A DNA stretch of 29,668 nucleotides from DATGLE01 sp035294325 (lineage in GTDB: Bacteria; Chloroflexota; Ktedonobacteria; Ktedonobacterales; Ktedonobacteraceae): NCBI GenBank assembly GCA_035294325.1, contig DATGLE010000245.1, positions 1 through 29,668 of the forward strand. Reading direction: 5' to 3'. The stretch's first letter is position 1, and each line of letters begins with the position of its first letter. This document shows positions 16,401-23,066 of this stretch, piece by piece. A model generated the notes under the pieces. It had not been told where the DNA came from. It did no database searches and saw only the letters and a list, made by a program, of their open reading frames with translations. The translations under genes and the position numbers were made by a program.

Positions 16401-16732
16401 TCAAGCTGATGGGCCTCGGCCCTATGGTTGGCATGCGCACATGGGGCGGCGTGGTCGGCCATTTCGGCCAGCACCGGCTTGTTGACGGCTCGTACACGAC
16501 GCAGCCGGAATCCGCGAACTGGTTCAAAGATGTCGGCTGGGCTGTCGAAAACTACGGCACTGATCCCGACATCGAGATCGATATCGCGCCCCAGGACTAC
16601 GCGCAAGGGGTCGATCCGCAGCTCGAACGCGCGATTGCCGAGGCTCTGCGCCTCATCGATGAGCAGCCAGCGCTGGAGCCGCAGCCGGGCGAGCGACCCC
16701 GCAGGGGAAAGGCATCACCCATGTCATCCTGA
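13445..16732 (+). CDS. Tricorn core protease (peptidase family S41)
   Basis: The 1095-residue protein has the Tricorn architecture: an N-terminal six-bladed and then a seven-bladed beta-propeller (about 1-680, with WSPDG and FSPDGQW blade motifs), a helical region, a PDZ domain (about 800-870, NISVGDAVIAVNGQRV) and a C-terminal S41 catalytic domain. Candidate catalytic residues align with archaeal Tricorn: Ser751-His752 (GTSHA), the nucleophile Ser976/977 (EYTSSDGD) and Glu1035 (AVENYGTDPD). In archaea it degrades oligopeptides released by the proteasome. A charged linker rich in Glu, Lys and Asn (about 520-560) is inserted between propeller blades. The start is ATG 13445, preceded by GGGGAGG. 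The last codons and stop (PMSS) lie in an interspersed repeat. No signal peptide is seen, so it is cytoplasmic. Confidence 0.95.
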   Translation: MPAQGYVRFPTIYQDRIVFVAEDDLWQVSDAGGRAERLTAGVGRASHPHFSPDGQWLAFVGHEESPGEVYIMPASGGRSQRLTFQGDSGCRVLGWSPDGTTILYASSAGQFTHQYKVIYAVDPQNGHIQQLPLGPANAISYGPNGGVVLGRNIDEPAYWKRYRGGRVGHLWCDASGDGTFQRLLHLSGNLADPCWVGERIYFLSDHEGIGNLYSCTPWGEDLRRHSSQQDFYARHLSSDGRRLVFQAGAELYLFDPAAEETRRLDVILPSQRTQLNRKFVPAEYYLDSIALHPQGYATAITTRGKAFAMSNWEGAVLQYGEPDGVRYRFLEWLNNGRRLVAVCDQPGKDALVIFDPDSAGKPETIVDIEFGRPLETAVSPIDDAIAIANHRNELIVIDIENQRYGLLDHSEYGPIYDLAWSPDGRWLAYSFATSNQQRAIKLGSMDSGETYFATKPVLEDVSPAFDPDGKYLYFLGYRSFSPVRDMLQFEWSFPRGILPYAITLRRDLHSPFHSESKLLPGKTENGAKKSEAASEKNGSDKNGETAPEDERAEEEETARSEPSFAIDLEGITERVIPFPVGEARYAAVRAIRGKALFLIFPIPPVSSDDYPLRGWIESYDLENQKNERLIENVNDFTLSRDYKWLLYRSRQRLRVLKAGEKPPREGNDHPGRESGWLDLSRVKVSVQPEAEWKQMFAEAWRLQREHFWDEDMSGVDWDAIYAQYAPLLERVGSRSELSDLIHELQGELGTSHAYEGGGDYRQGRNYYQGFLGVDWRYDAAAQRYRVARIIKGDPTDKEATSPLTAPGLNISVGDAVIAVNGQRVSPQRSPQSLLVNQAGCEVQLTIEAAETKETRSVTVTAISRSEEMAARYRDQVERNRCMVHEKSGNRVGYIHVPDMKVHGFAEFHRSYLVEFDFPALIIDVRWNRGGNISGLLLEKLARRRIGYKFPRWGQPRPYPPESPRGPMVALTNEYTSSDGDIFSHCFKLMGLGPMVGMRTWGGVVGHFGQHRLVDGSYTTQPESANWFKDVGWAVENYGTDPDIEIDIAPQDYAQGVDPQLERAIAEALRLIDEQPALEPQPGERPRRGKASPMSS

Positions 16733-16806
16733 GCCTATGTCGAGTGCCGGCGAAAAACGTGTGTCGAAACCGGGTGAAATCGGGTGAAATCGGGTGCCTT
16801 TGGGAG

Positions 16807-16856
16807 AAACCTTGTATGGCGAAAGAATGCCAGCATCCCTTCGCCATACAAGGTTT
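16807..16856. terminator. Hairpin between the convergent Tricorn and hutF genes
   Basis: 17-bp perfect arms (16807-16823 and 16840-16856) enclose a 16-nt loop. On the plus strand a T-run begins within the 3' arm (GGTTTTTG), so it probably ends Tricorn transcripts; it may also act for hutF. A short tandem repeat GGGTGAAATC (about 16771-16796) precedes it. Confidence 0.7.
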
Positions 16857-16884
16857 TTGAACGTTTTCAATCATCTGCGCGCTG

Positions 16885-18189
16885 CTATGCCCGGGCAAAA
16901 ACCTTCTTCCCCTGCACCCACGTCTGCGCAATCACATCGCACGAGGCGCCGAAGAACAGCACATCCAGCAAATCGGCCCCCTGCCCGGCGTTCCAGCCCT
17001 CCAGCGACGGGTGGCTGAGATCGACGGCAACAAAGTCGGCCAGCATGCCAGGCATGATGATACCCGTTTGCAGGCCCAGCGATTGCGCGCCGCGCCGCGT
17101 GCCGTAGTCAAGCAGGAGCGGCCCCGGTGAAGCGAGCGCATCGGCGACGAGCACGCGCCGGCGCTGGTAACGCATGCGCGCGCAGTATTCGGCCCAGCGC
17201 AGTTCTTCGATGGGATCGAGCCGCGTATTGCTGTCAGCGCCGATGGCGAGCGGAATGCCGGCCGAGACGAATTCGGCGTAGGGGGCGATGCCGTCGCCCA
17301 GGTCGCCTTCCGTCGTCGGGCAGACGCAGACCGTCGCGCCTGAGCGGGCCAGCAGCGCGATTTCGCTGGCGCTGGCGTGCGTGGCGTGGACGACGGTGCT
17401 TGCCGGTCCCAGCGCCTCCCAGCGCGCCAGCAGTTCTACCGGCGTGCAGCCATGCACCGCCAGGCATTGCTCGATCTCCGCCACCTGCTCATCGGCGTGT
17501 ATATGGAGCGGCAGATGCTGCGCCCGGCTGTAATCGACGATGGCGCGCATCCACGATTCCGGCACGGCGCGCACCGAATGCGGGGCGACTCCAACCGGTG
17601 CTCCGGCGGCGCGCAAAGCTTCCACGCGCTCAAGATAGGCTTCCACCGAGGCATCGCAGAAGCGGCGCTGGCCCTCTTCCGGTGGCTGGTTGAATCCGCC
17701 CTGAGCGTAGGCCGTCATGAGCAGCACGACGCGGATACCGGCATCGCGCCCGGCCTGCACTACGGCCTCGCTCATCGCGTTCGGGCTGGCGTAGGGCCGC
17801 CCGCCGGGCTGATGATGCAGGTAATGAAACTCACCCACGCTGGTATAGCCTGCGGCCAGCATTTCGCGATATGTGCGCAGCGCCAGCGTATAGAGGCTGT
17901 AGGGATTCAAGCGCTGCGCCTCCGCGTACATGGCGTTGCGCCACGTCCAGAACGTATCCTGAGTCGAGAGAGGGCGGTGTGTGTGCCCGCGTAGAGCGCG
18001 TTGGAAGACGTGGCTGTGAGCGTTCACAAAGCCGGGCAGCAGCGCCATGCCGGGCAGCGCATCCGTGACTTCGCTCCCTTGCTGGCGCCTGGCGATAGCG
18101 GCAATGTGCCCGTCGTCGGAAATGGAGATAAGCATGTTGGATTGCAGGCCCTGCGGCGTATATACGAAATCAGGGGCGAGATGTTTCAT
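16885..18189 (-). CDS. hutF: Formimidoylglutamate deiminase
   Basis: HutF converts N-formimidoyl-glutamate to N-formyl-glutamate and ammonia in the five-step histidine degradation route. The 434-residue protein is an amidohydrolase. Metal-binding NAHSHVFQRALRG (His58, His60) is followed by EFHYLHHQPGG, GVAPHSVRAVP, HIHADEQVAEIEQC, VVHATHAS, VCPTTEGDLGDG and GADSNT, a set typical of HutF rather than guanine or cytosine deaminases. ATG 18189 follows AAAGG at suitable spacing. Upstream in-frame starts (18258, 18303) are rejected because a TATAAT overlaps the first and the second lacks a usable ribosome site. No other hut gene is present in the window, so it may depend on genes elsewhere. Confidence 0.9.
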   Translation of the reverse strand: MKHLAPDFVYTPQGLQSNMLISISDDGHIAAIARRQQGSEVTDALPGMALLPGFVNAHSHVFQRALRGHTHRPLSTQDTFWTWRNAMYAEAQRLNPYSLYTLALRTYREMLAAGYTSVGEFHYLHHQPGGRPYASPNAMSEAVVQAGRDAGIRVVLLMTAYAQGGFNQPPEEGQRRFCDASVEAYLERVEALRAAGAPVGVAPHSVRAVPESWMRAIVDYSRAQHLPLHIHADEQVAEIEQCLAVHGCTPVELLARWEALGPASTVVHATHASASEIALLARSGATVCVCPTTEGDLGDGIAPYAEFVSAGIPLAIGADSNTRLDPIEELRWAEYCARMRYQRRRVLVADALASPGPLLLDYGTRRGAQSLGLQTGIIMPGMLADFVAVDLSHPSLEGWNAGQGADLLDVLFFGASCDVIAQTWVQGKKVFARA

Positions 18190-18256
18190 GTATAACCTTT
18201 CACGCGCGCTTGCTGAAGTTTGCTTTCCTGAGATTTTCTTTCCCTTAAATTTTTGC

Positions 18257-18262
18257 ATTATA
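18257..18262 (-). promoter_or_regulatory. Probable -10 element for hutF
   Basis: A perfect TATAAT in the minus direction lies about 68 bp upstream of the hutF ATG. The -35 region (TATCAC, 17-18 bp upstream) is a poor match. It sits inside an inverted-repeat element, so control by a DNA-binding protein is possible. Confidence 0.5.
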
Positions 18263-18337
18263 TCAAATCCAGTGGAAGGAGTGATAAAGTGGGGACACCT
18301 CAACCTCCTTTGACCCTCACTCCACCGGATTTGATAT
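18260..18337. repeat. Inverted repeat upstream of hutF, sharing blocks with the carB start region
   Basis: The left arm 18260-18283 pairs with the right arm 18318-18337 (ATATCAAATCC against GGATTTGATAT, then an interrupted GTGG/CCAC and GAGTG/CACTC stem). The blocks ATCAAATCCA (18262-18271) and ATAAAGTGGGGACACC (18284-18299) also occur, in the same order, at 9397-9406 and 9422-9437 by the carB start. Confidence 0.6.
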
Positions 18338-18486
18338 TACAACCCCTGGACTGACCAGCCCGGGCGTACAGCTTTTACTTTCGTAGACACAGTATTGATT
18401 ACCTTCCTCTCCATATCCATGAATATACCTTTTGCATCAGCTACATAGATCTCTCCCTCGCCTGGTCCAAGTAGTTTTGGTTGCAT
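18337..18486 (-). CDS. Small hypothetical protein, 49 residues
   Basis: An ATG at 18486 opens a 49-codon frame ending in TAA, preceded by GAGAGGA at normal ribosome-site spacing. The protein begins MQPKLLGPGEGEIYVADA and ends AVRPGWSVQGL. I do not recognise it. The middle (IYVADAKG ... KVINTVSTK) faintly resembles one strand set of a YVTN-type beta-propeller repeat, so it may be a remnant; a small peptide gene is the alternative. Codon use is more A/T-rich than its neighbours. Possible promoter elements lie upstream: TTGACA near 18572-18577, and AT-rich TATACT and TATTAT boxes near 18500-18525. Confidence 0.4.
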   Translation of the reverse strand: MQPKLLGPGEGEIYVADAKGIFMDMERKVINTVSTKVKAVRPGWSVQGL

Positions 18487-18924
18487 CGTTTTCCTCTCTT
18501 TCTCATAATATTCGATTTAGTATAACCTGAACAATTGTCCTCGTTCTCGTGATAGATTATTTCACGTTCAGCCGCCGAACTGTCAAGTTGCTCGATGATC
18601 TCCGCAGGGCTATTTAATACTGTCCACCCCACTCCCGAAAGGAAGAGTTTGGGCGGCTGCCCCCTTGATCCCCGCTTCTGAAGAGAAGTCAATCGCCCTG
18701 CGATCTCCGCTGCTCTCCTAACCCGATGGGCATGTTGTTGTGCGCCTGCGGCGCACCCCGGGAAGTGGAGTCCGCGGGCGGACTCCACTTCCCGGACGAA
18801 CCGCGCGGCGGTGAGCGGGCAGGAAAACATGCCCATGGCGTTAATCAGGTACAGCAAAGAAACTGATAGCAGATTGACTCCCTGTATGGTAATTCTTTCG
18901 CTGCGCCCGAGATGACATGAGTAT
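18487..18924. other. Intergenic region between the CHAT gene and the small ORF
   Basis: About 440 bases have no convincing gene. In minus order they hold degenerate TCATCC-type repeats just after the CHAT stop, a large nested palindrome, a GC-rich stretch, and a possible promoter with TTGACA beside the small inverted repeat GTTC...GAAC. A long minus frame through here (18441-19073) starts inside the CHAT gene and reads across the repeats, so it is not credible. Confidence 0.5.
18726..18836. repeat. Nested palindrome downstream of the CHAT gene
   Basis: An outer 11-bp stem (ATGGGCATGTT 18726-18736 with 18826-18836) encloses the mini-palindrome GCGCCTGCGGCGC (18742-18754). An inner perfect 18-bp hairpin (18758-18775 with 18778-18795, 2-nt loop) follows. 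It probably ends the sigma/zinc-finger/CHAT transcript, but there is no T-run. Confidence 0.8.
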
Positions 18925-21891
18925 TCAGGATGGCATGAGCGGGCCGGAGTCGCCGATGAGGTGGAAGGCGGCCCAGAAGTACGGGTGGACGCGGTAGCGC
19001 TGCGCCGAGGTGCGGGCATAAGCCAGGAAGGCGCGCTGTGCGCTGGAGAGCGCGGCCACTTTGCTATAGCCATAAAGAAGGGCCTGGTAGAACATCTGCA
19101 TCAGTTCGGCGCTGCTGGCATCGTCCACTTTCCATAAGGTCGGCAGCAGCGAGGCGGCTCCGGCGTAGAGGAAGCCGCGCCCCAGCCCGATTACCTCGTC
19201 GACGCCGCTCACCACCGCGCGTCCTGTCTCGCACGCGCTCAATGTGAGCAGGGAGCAGACGGGCAGATCGAGGTTGAAGACCTCGATGGCGCTCAACTGG
19301 CGGTCGGCAAGCTTGATATGTGAAAAGTTAGGCGCGTCGAGGCGAAAAAGGCCATGCGCCGCGATGTGGATGATGGGTGCCCGCGCTCCCGCGCTCCACA
19401 GCAGGGAAGCCGTCGCGGCCTCATCCAGTGCACAGCGCGCGCCAAGCTTTTGCGCTACGGCGCTGGCTTCCTGCGCGGCGAAGGCCAGGCGCCCGTTATC
19501 GGAGAGTCCCAGTACCAGCGAGTCCTGCCAGCGCACGCCCTGCGAGCGGATGCGCAGCCCGCGCTGGCGACAGATATCCAGCAGCGCGGCGGACGGCAGA
19601 TAGGACACGTCCAGGCGCTCAACGAGGAATTGTACGCCATCAAAGAGGCAGTGAAAGGGAAGATAGTGCAGCAGGCCATACGGCACGATAATGAGATGCC
19701 GGCATGCGTCCAGAGCGGCGGAGACGGGGCGCAGCAGCAGATCGTAGAGCCGCTGGAGCAAGCCCAGACTGTTTTCTTGCAGGCCGGAGAAAGCCTGCGC
19801 GCGCTCAGGCCCGCCAGCGGCCTGCGCCGCGACATCCAGGTTAGCTCGCCACAGCGACATGAGACGCTGCAATGTCGGCAGCGCACCCCCGACGACCTGC
19901 ACTGCCACGCCCTCGCGCGTAAGCTGAAAAATGTAGAGATCCTGCTCGGCGAAATAGTATTCCAGCATCAGGGCAGCCGGATCCAGTTTCGGCCAGAGCG
20001 AAGTCACGATGCTGTTCGTCCATTGGGCGCGCGGCCTGGCGACGAGATCGCCGGCGGAGCGCAGTTGCATCTGTTCAAGCAGTTGCTCGATGCGCCGCTC
20101 GCGCTGCTTCATCTCTTTGCGGGCGTTGACCGGGCCGATGGCCTGGATGCGCATGATCGCTGTGTCGCTCAGGTTCGCCTGGTCTTCGCTCCCGTAGACA
20201 ATCGAGCTGTAAAACGCCTGGTCCTCGCGCAGCCGCGCCAGTTCTCCCAGGATAGCCGCGCCTGCCTCATCGCCCGCGCGCAGCCGGATATCGATGTTAT
20301 TGCGCAGATAGTCACCGAGCACGCGCGACTTGGCTTTCTCGACATAGATCAATGCCTGGTCAACGTTGCCACTTTGCAAGGCGAGCGTTACGGCGCGCTG
20401 GTAGATGCTGCCCTTGTCTTCGAGGAAGCTGGTGCGCTCATCCAGCACGAGGCGACTCTGCATCTCATCGATCTCTCTGATCGTGCGATCATAATAATCG
20501 GCTGCCTTCTTTAGATCGCCGCGTCGCTCGGCAAGCTGGCCTAGCAGATCATCGCATTGATATTTGAGGTCGAGCAGTTCCTGTCCCTGAGCGATATCGA
20601 GCGCCTGGTCACAGAAATCCTGTGCCATTGCGCTGTCGCCTTTGCTGTCGGCGATGCGGGCTTGCAGCAGCATGGCGCGCGCCAGGTGCGGTAGATCTTC
20701 CTGGTCCGCGAAGGCATCGGCAGCGTGTTGCGCCTCGCGTAAGCTGGCATCCAGCTGCTGGCCGGCGAAATAGAGTTCGGCCCGCCGCAGCCGCGCCAGC
20801 GCCGCCAGCCGCATCAGGCCGCCCTCTTCCAGCAGTGTACTTGCCTCCTGCAAAGCCTGGTCGGCGCGCTCAAAATCCCCTTCCAGCCTCGCCGCCTCGG
20901 CCTGCTGCATCAGCGCACGCGCCAGATTGTCGCGCTGGCCGGGCACCGTTCGGAAGTAGCGCACTGCCTCTCCGGCCAGCTCATCGGCCTCGCGAGCGCG
21001 GTTCAATCGCACCAGGCACATGCACATCTGCTGCGCAACCTCCGCGGCCGAACTGGGGATCTGATGCTTCTGAAAGAGCGCACGGCTCTGATTGTAGAGC
21101 AGCAGCGCCTGGCTGTAGTGGCCCTGTGCGGCATAGATATCGGCGATGTTGAGATCTTCGCGCGCCACCGCTATCTCCTGCGACTCGCCATACGCAGCGA
21201 ATGTAGCGCGCGCCTGCTCATGAAGCGCTATCGCCTCGCGGAACTTCCCCTGGGCCGCCAGCGTCAGGGCCTTGTTGCCGCGCGCTCGCGCGATGTGCAG
21301 TTCGACGCCTTCCCCATGCAGCAGATAGGTCTCGATGGCCCTGTCGAAGAGATGCAGCGCCGCCTCGTACTGTCCCAGTTCAAAGTTTACCATTGCCGCG
21401 TTCACATCGATCTGCCCGGCGCGGCGCAGGTTGCCATGTCGCATGAAGATTTCATGGGCCGTCGCGGCATCGCGCAGGGCTTCGCTGGCGCGATTGAGGT
21501 GCAGGCAGGCGCCAATGCGCCCGATACGTGTCCGCGCCCAACCTATCTCGTCATCTATTGACAGAAACTCGTCGCCGGCTGCGTCAAAGAACGGCAGCGC
21601 TTCTTCGTCACGATCCTGACGCCGCAGGGCATCGCCGCGCGCCATCAACCCCAGCGCATGGTAGGCGCTATTATGTGTGAGTTCGCCGATGACGAGCAAA
21701 TAGCCGGTGAGCGTGAAAGAGAGTGCGGGATCGTTAATCCAGCAGCGGTCTGCCGCCCGTTTGACGAGGTTGACCAGGCGCTCAAGGGCAACCTCGCTCA
21801 ACATGGGAACATACATTTGCAGGAGCTGTCGTCCCTGTTTTTCATCGGTCTTCAGCTCTAAGAGTTGCGAAACGAGTTCCTGGGGTGTCAT
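18925..21891 (-). CDS. TPR-CHAT caspase-like protease
   Basis: The 988-residue protein has a long helical TPR array (about 60-530; typical pieces are YEAALHLFDRAIETY, HYSQALLLYNQSRALF and KKAADYYDRTIREID), a linker with charged helices (about 530-640) and a C-terminal CHAT domain (about 650-985). The catalytic dyad is intact: His846 in HIAAHGLF and Cys887 in LSACETGRA, followed by GLGRGFLYAGAASLLPTLWKVDD. CHAT proteases are caspase/separase relatives that cut specific partner proteins when the TPR part is engaged. The gene starts 20 bp after the zinc-finger gene with no clear ribosome site, so translation is probably coupled. That neighbour is the obvious substrate candidate (inference). The stop codon lies within an interspersed repeat (LMPS end). 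Confidence 0.93.
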   Translation of the reverse strand: MTPQELVSQLLELKTDEKQGRQLLQMYVPMLSEVALERLVNLVKRAADRCWINDPALSFTLTGYLLVIGELTHNSAYHALGLMARGDALRRQDRDEEALPFFDAAGDEFLSIDDEIGWARTRIGRIGACLHLNRASEALRDAATAHEIFMRHGNLRRAGQIDVNAAMVNFELGQYEAALHLFDRAIETYLLHGEGVELHIARARGNKALTLAAQGKFREAIALHEQARATFAAYGESQEIAVAREDLNIADIYAAQGHYSQALLLYNQSRALFQKHQIPSSAAEVAQQMCMCLVRLNRAREADELAGEAVRYFRTVPGQRDNLARALMQQAEAARLEGDFERADQALQEASTLLEEGGLMRLAALARLRRAELYFAGQQLDASLREAQHAADAFADQEDLPHLARAMLLQARIADSKGDSAMAQDFCDQALDIAQGQELLDLKYQCDDLLGQLAERRGDLKKAADYYDRTIREIDEMQSRLVLDERTSFLEDKGSIYQRAVTLALQSGNVDQALIYVEKAKSRVLGDYLRNNIDIRLRAGDEAGAAILGELARLREDQAFYSSIVYGSEDQANLSDTAIMRIQAIGPVNARKEMKQRERRIEQLLEQMQLRSAGDLVARPRAQWTNSIVTSLWPKLDPAALMLEYYFAEQDLYIFQLTREGVAVQVVGGALPTLQRLMSLWRANLDVAAQAAGGPERAQAFSGLQENSLGLLQRLYDLLLRPVSAALDACRHLIIVPYGLLHYLPFHCLFDGVQFLVERLDVSYLPSAALLDICRQRGLRIRSQGVRWQDSLVLGLSDNGRLAFAAQEASAVAQKLGARCALDEAATASLLWSAGARAPIIHIAAHGLFRLDAPNFSHIKLADRQLSAIEVFNLDLPVCSLLTLSACETGRAVVSGVDEVIGLGRGFLYAGAASLLPTLWKVDDASSAELMQMFYQALLYGYSKVAALSSAQRAFLAYARTSAQRYRVHPYFWAAFHLIGDSGPLMPS

Positions 21892-21911
21892 AGTGCGTCA
21901 GGTGCCAGCGA

Positions 21912-22742
21912 TCAATCTTGCGCTGTTACAGGCAACTGATCAATTACGATAATGCTATCAGCGAAGTGTAGTTCCAGGGTATAGATCGCGGGGGCGAGCG
22001 CGGAGAAGACAAAGTTGCCAAGCTCGTCGACCTGCTGCGTGAAAACGACGTGCGCTGGCGCTGAAAGCTGTACCGGCGTCCCTTGCAGCGCCTCCAGCGT
22101 TGTGCCTTTGCGCGAGACAAAGCCGATCAATTGCAAAGTATTTCTGCGGTCAGGGCTGCTCTCAAGCTGCAAAGAAATGTTCACATCCTCGGCGGCGTAG
22201 CGACGGGGCCATGCTGTTATCTGCTGAGCGGCATCGCGCTGGTAGGCGAGGCGCGGCTGCGCCGGGAGCAGCGTTGCCACGATGCGCCGGACCTCGTTGT
22301 GTGCCTGGTCGCCCAGTTGACGCAGTGTTTGCTTCACCCGCTGCGCAGAAACGTGATTGTTGAGCGGGGAGGACTGTACCGCGCTGCGCTGTTCTACAGC
22401 CGGGGCCGGTTCAACGAGCCAGGGATCATTCGCCAGGAATTCTGTGAGCGTCGCTACTTCGGCGGCGCAGCGCATGCACGCGCGCAGGTGATTTTTAACC
22501 GCGCTGGCCTGCTGCTGATCGAGCAGCCCGAGCTGGTATTCGCCGAGCGTCTGAGGAGATGGACAATCCCATCTGTAGAGCTTGCCGCTCAAGCTCAATT
22601 CCATACGCCGGTAAGCCGCCAGTTGGGCAGCGCAGCGCTCACAATGCGCGATATGCTCCGCTACGGCGGGCCGCACTTTCTCTCCCGCGCTATAGGCGAG
22701 TAATTCTTCATCGCGAATAGCACCCGGTTCACTACACTCCAT
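21912..22742 (-). CDS. Soluble double zinc-finger (zf-HC2-like) protein, candidate anti-sigma factor
   Basis: The 276-residue protein has two anti-sigma-type zinc motifs H-x3-C-x2-C: His30/Cys34/Cys37 (HIAHCERC) and His85/Cys89/Cys92 (HLRACMRC). A variable linker rich in Gln and Pro follows (about 105-190). The C-terminal domain (about 195-270) looks like an Ig/carboxypeptidase-regulatory beta-sandwich (GTPVQLSAPAH ... DELGNFVFSALAPAIYTLEL). There is no membrane segment, unlike many zf-HC2 anti-sigma factors. It lies between the sigma gene and the CHAT protease gene, which suggests that it holds the sigma factor and is itself regulated by proteolysis (inference). ATG 22742 follows CGAGGA. Confidence 0.8.
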   Translation of the reverse strand: MECSEPGAIRDEELLAYSAGEKVRPAVAEHIAHCERCAAQLAAYRRMELSLSGKLYRWDCPSPQTLGEYQLGLLDQQQASAVKNHLRACMRCAAEVATLTEFLANDPWLVEPAPAVEQRSAVQSSPLNNHVSAQRVKQTLRQLGDQAHNEVRRIVATLLPAQPRLAYQRDAAQQITAWPRRYAAEDVNISLQLESSPDRRNTLQLIGFVSRKGTTLEALQGTPVQLSAPAHVVFTQQVDELGNFVFSALAPAIYTLELHFADSIIVIDQLPVTAQD

Positions 22743-23066
22743 AACATTTCCTCGATACTCAAGCAGAGTAGCGCTTACGGTATTCCGGCGACTCTCCCTG
22801 CGTCGCCGGGGCGCTCCTCATTTAGTTTGTTTCTTTTATAAACGGGACGCTCAGGCTTTTTAGCATTCTGCGCCCGCATCTATGCGAGCATTACACCTGG
22901 CGTATCGAGCAACTATTCAGGCTCCCTCTCTGGCGGCTTATCCGTGAGTACCGGCTGCGTGTGGGGCGGATGCAGTCCCCCAGACGCAGCCAGTACTCAC
23001 GTTTGCGAAGCGCCCCCGGGGCCGAGCAGTTCGGGAAAGAGCGAACCCGGATAGTTACCGTCTCTC
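22743..23066. other. Gap between the sigma and zinc-finger genes with strong hairpins
   Basis: Within 324 bases, arms 22944-22960 and 22984-23000 form a 17-bp stem with one mismatch around a 23-nt loop that adds GGGG/CCCC pairs. CCGGCGAC/GTCGCCGG (22785-22792 with 22802-22809) forms a second hairpin close to the zinc-finger start. No convincing gene is present; a 20-codon minus frame starting near 22818 has no ribosome site. The hairpins may reduce read-through from the sigma gene or mark a separate promoter. Confidence 0.6.

Noticed and set aside
18441..19073. Minus-strand frame of 210 codons after the CHAT gene
   Set aside because: It begins inside the CHAT gene and reads through repeats and a palindrome; it shows no domain and has no ribosome site.
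19354..20514. Long plus-strand open frame opposite the CHAT gene
   Set aside because: It is antisense to well-supported TPR-CHAT coding sequence; it arises from GC-rich codon bias.
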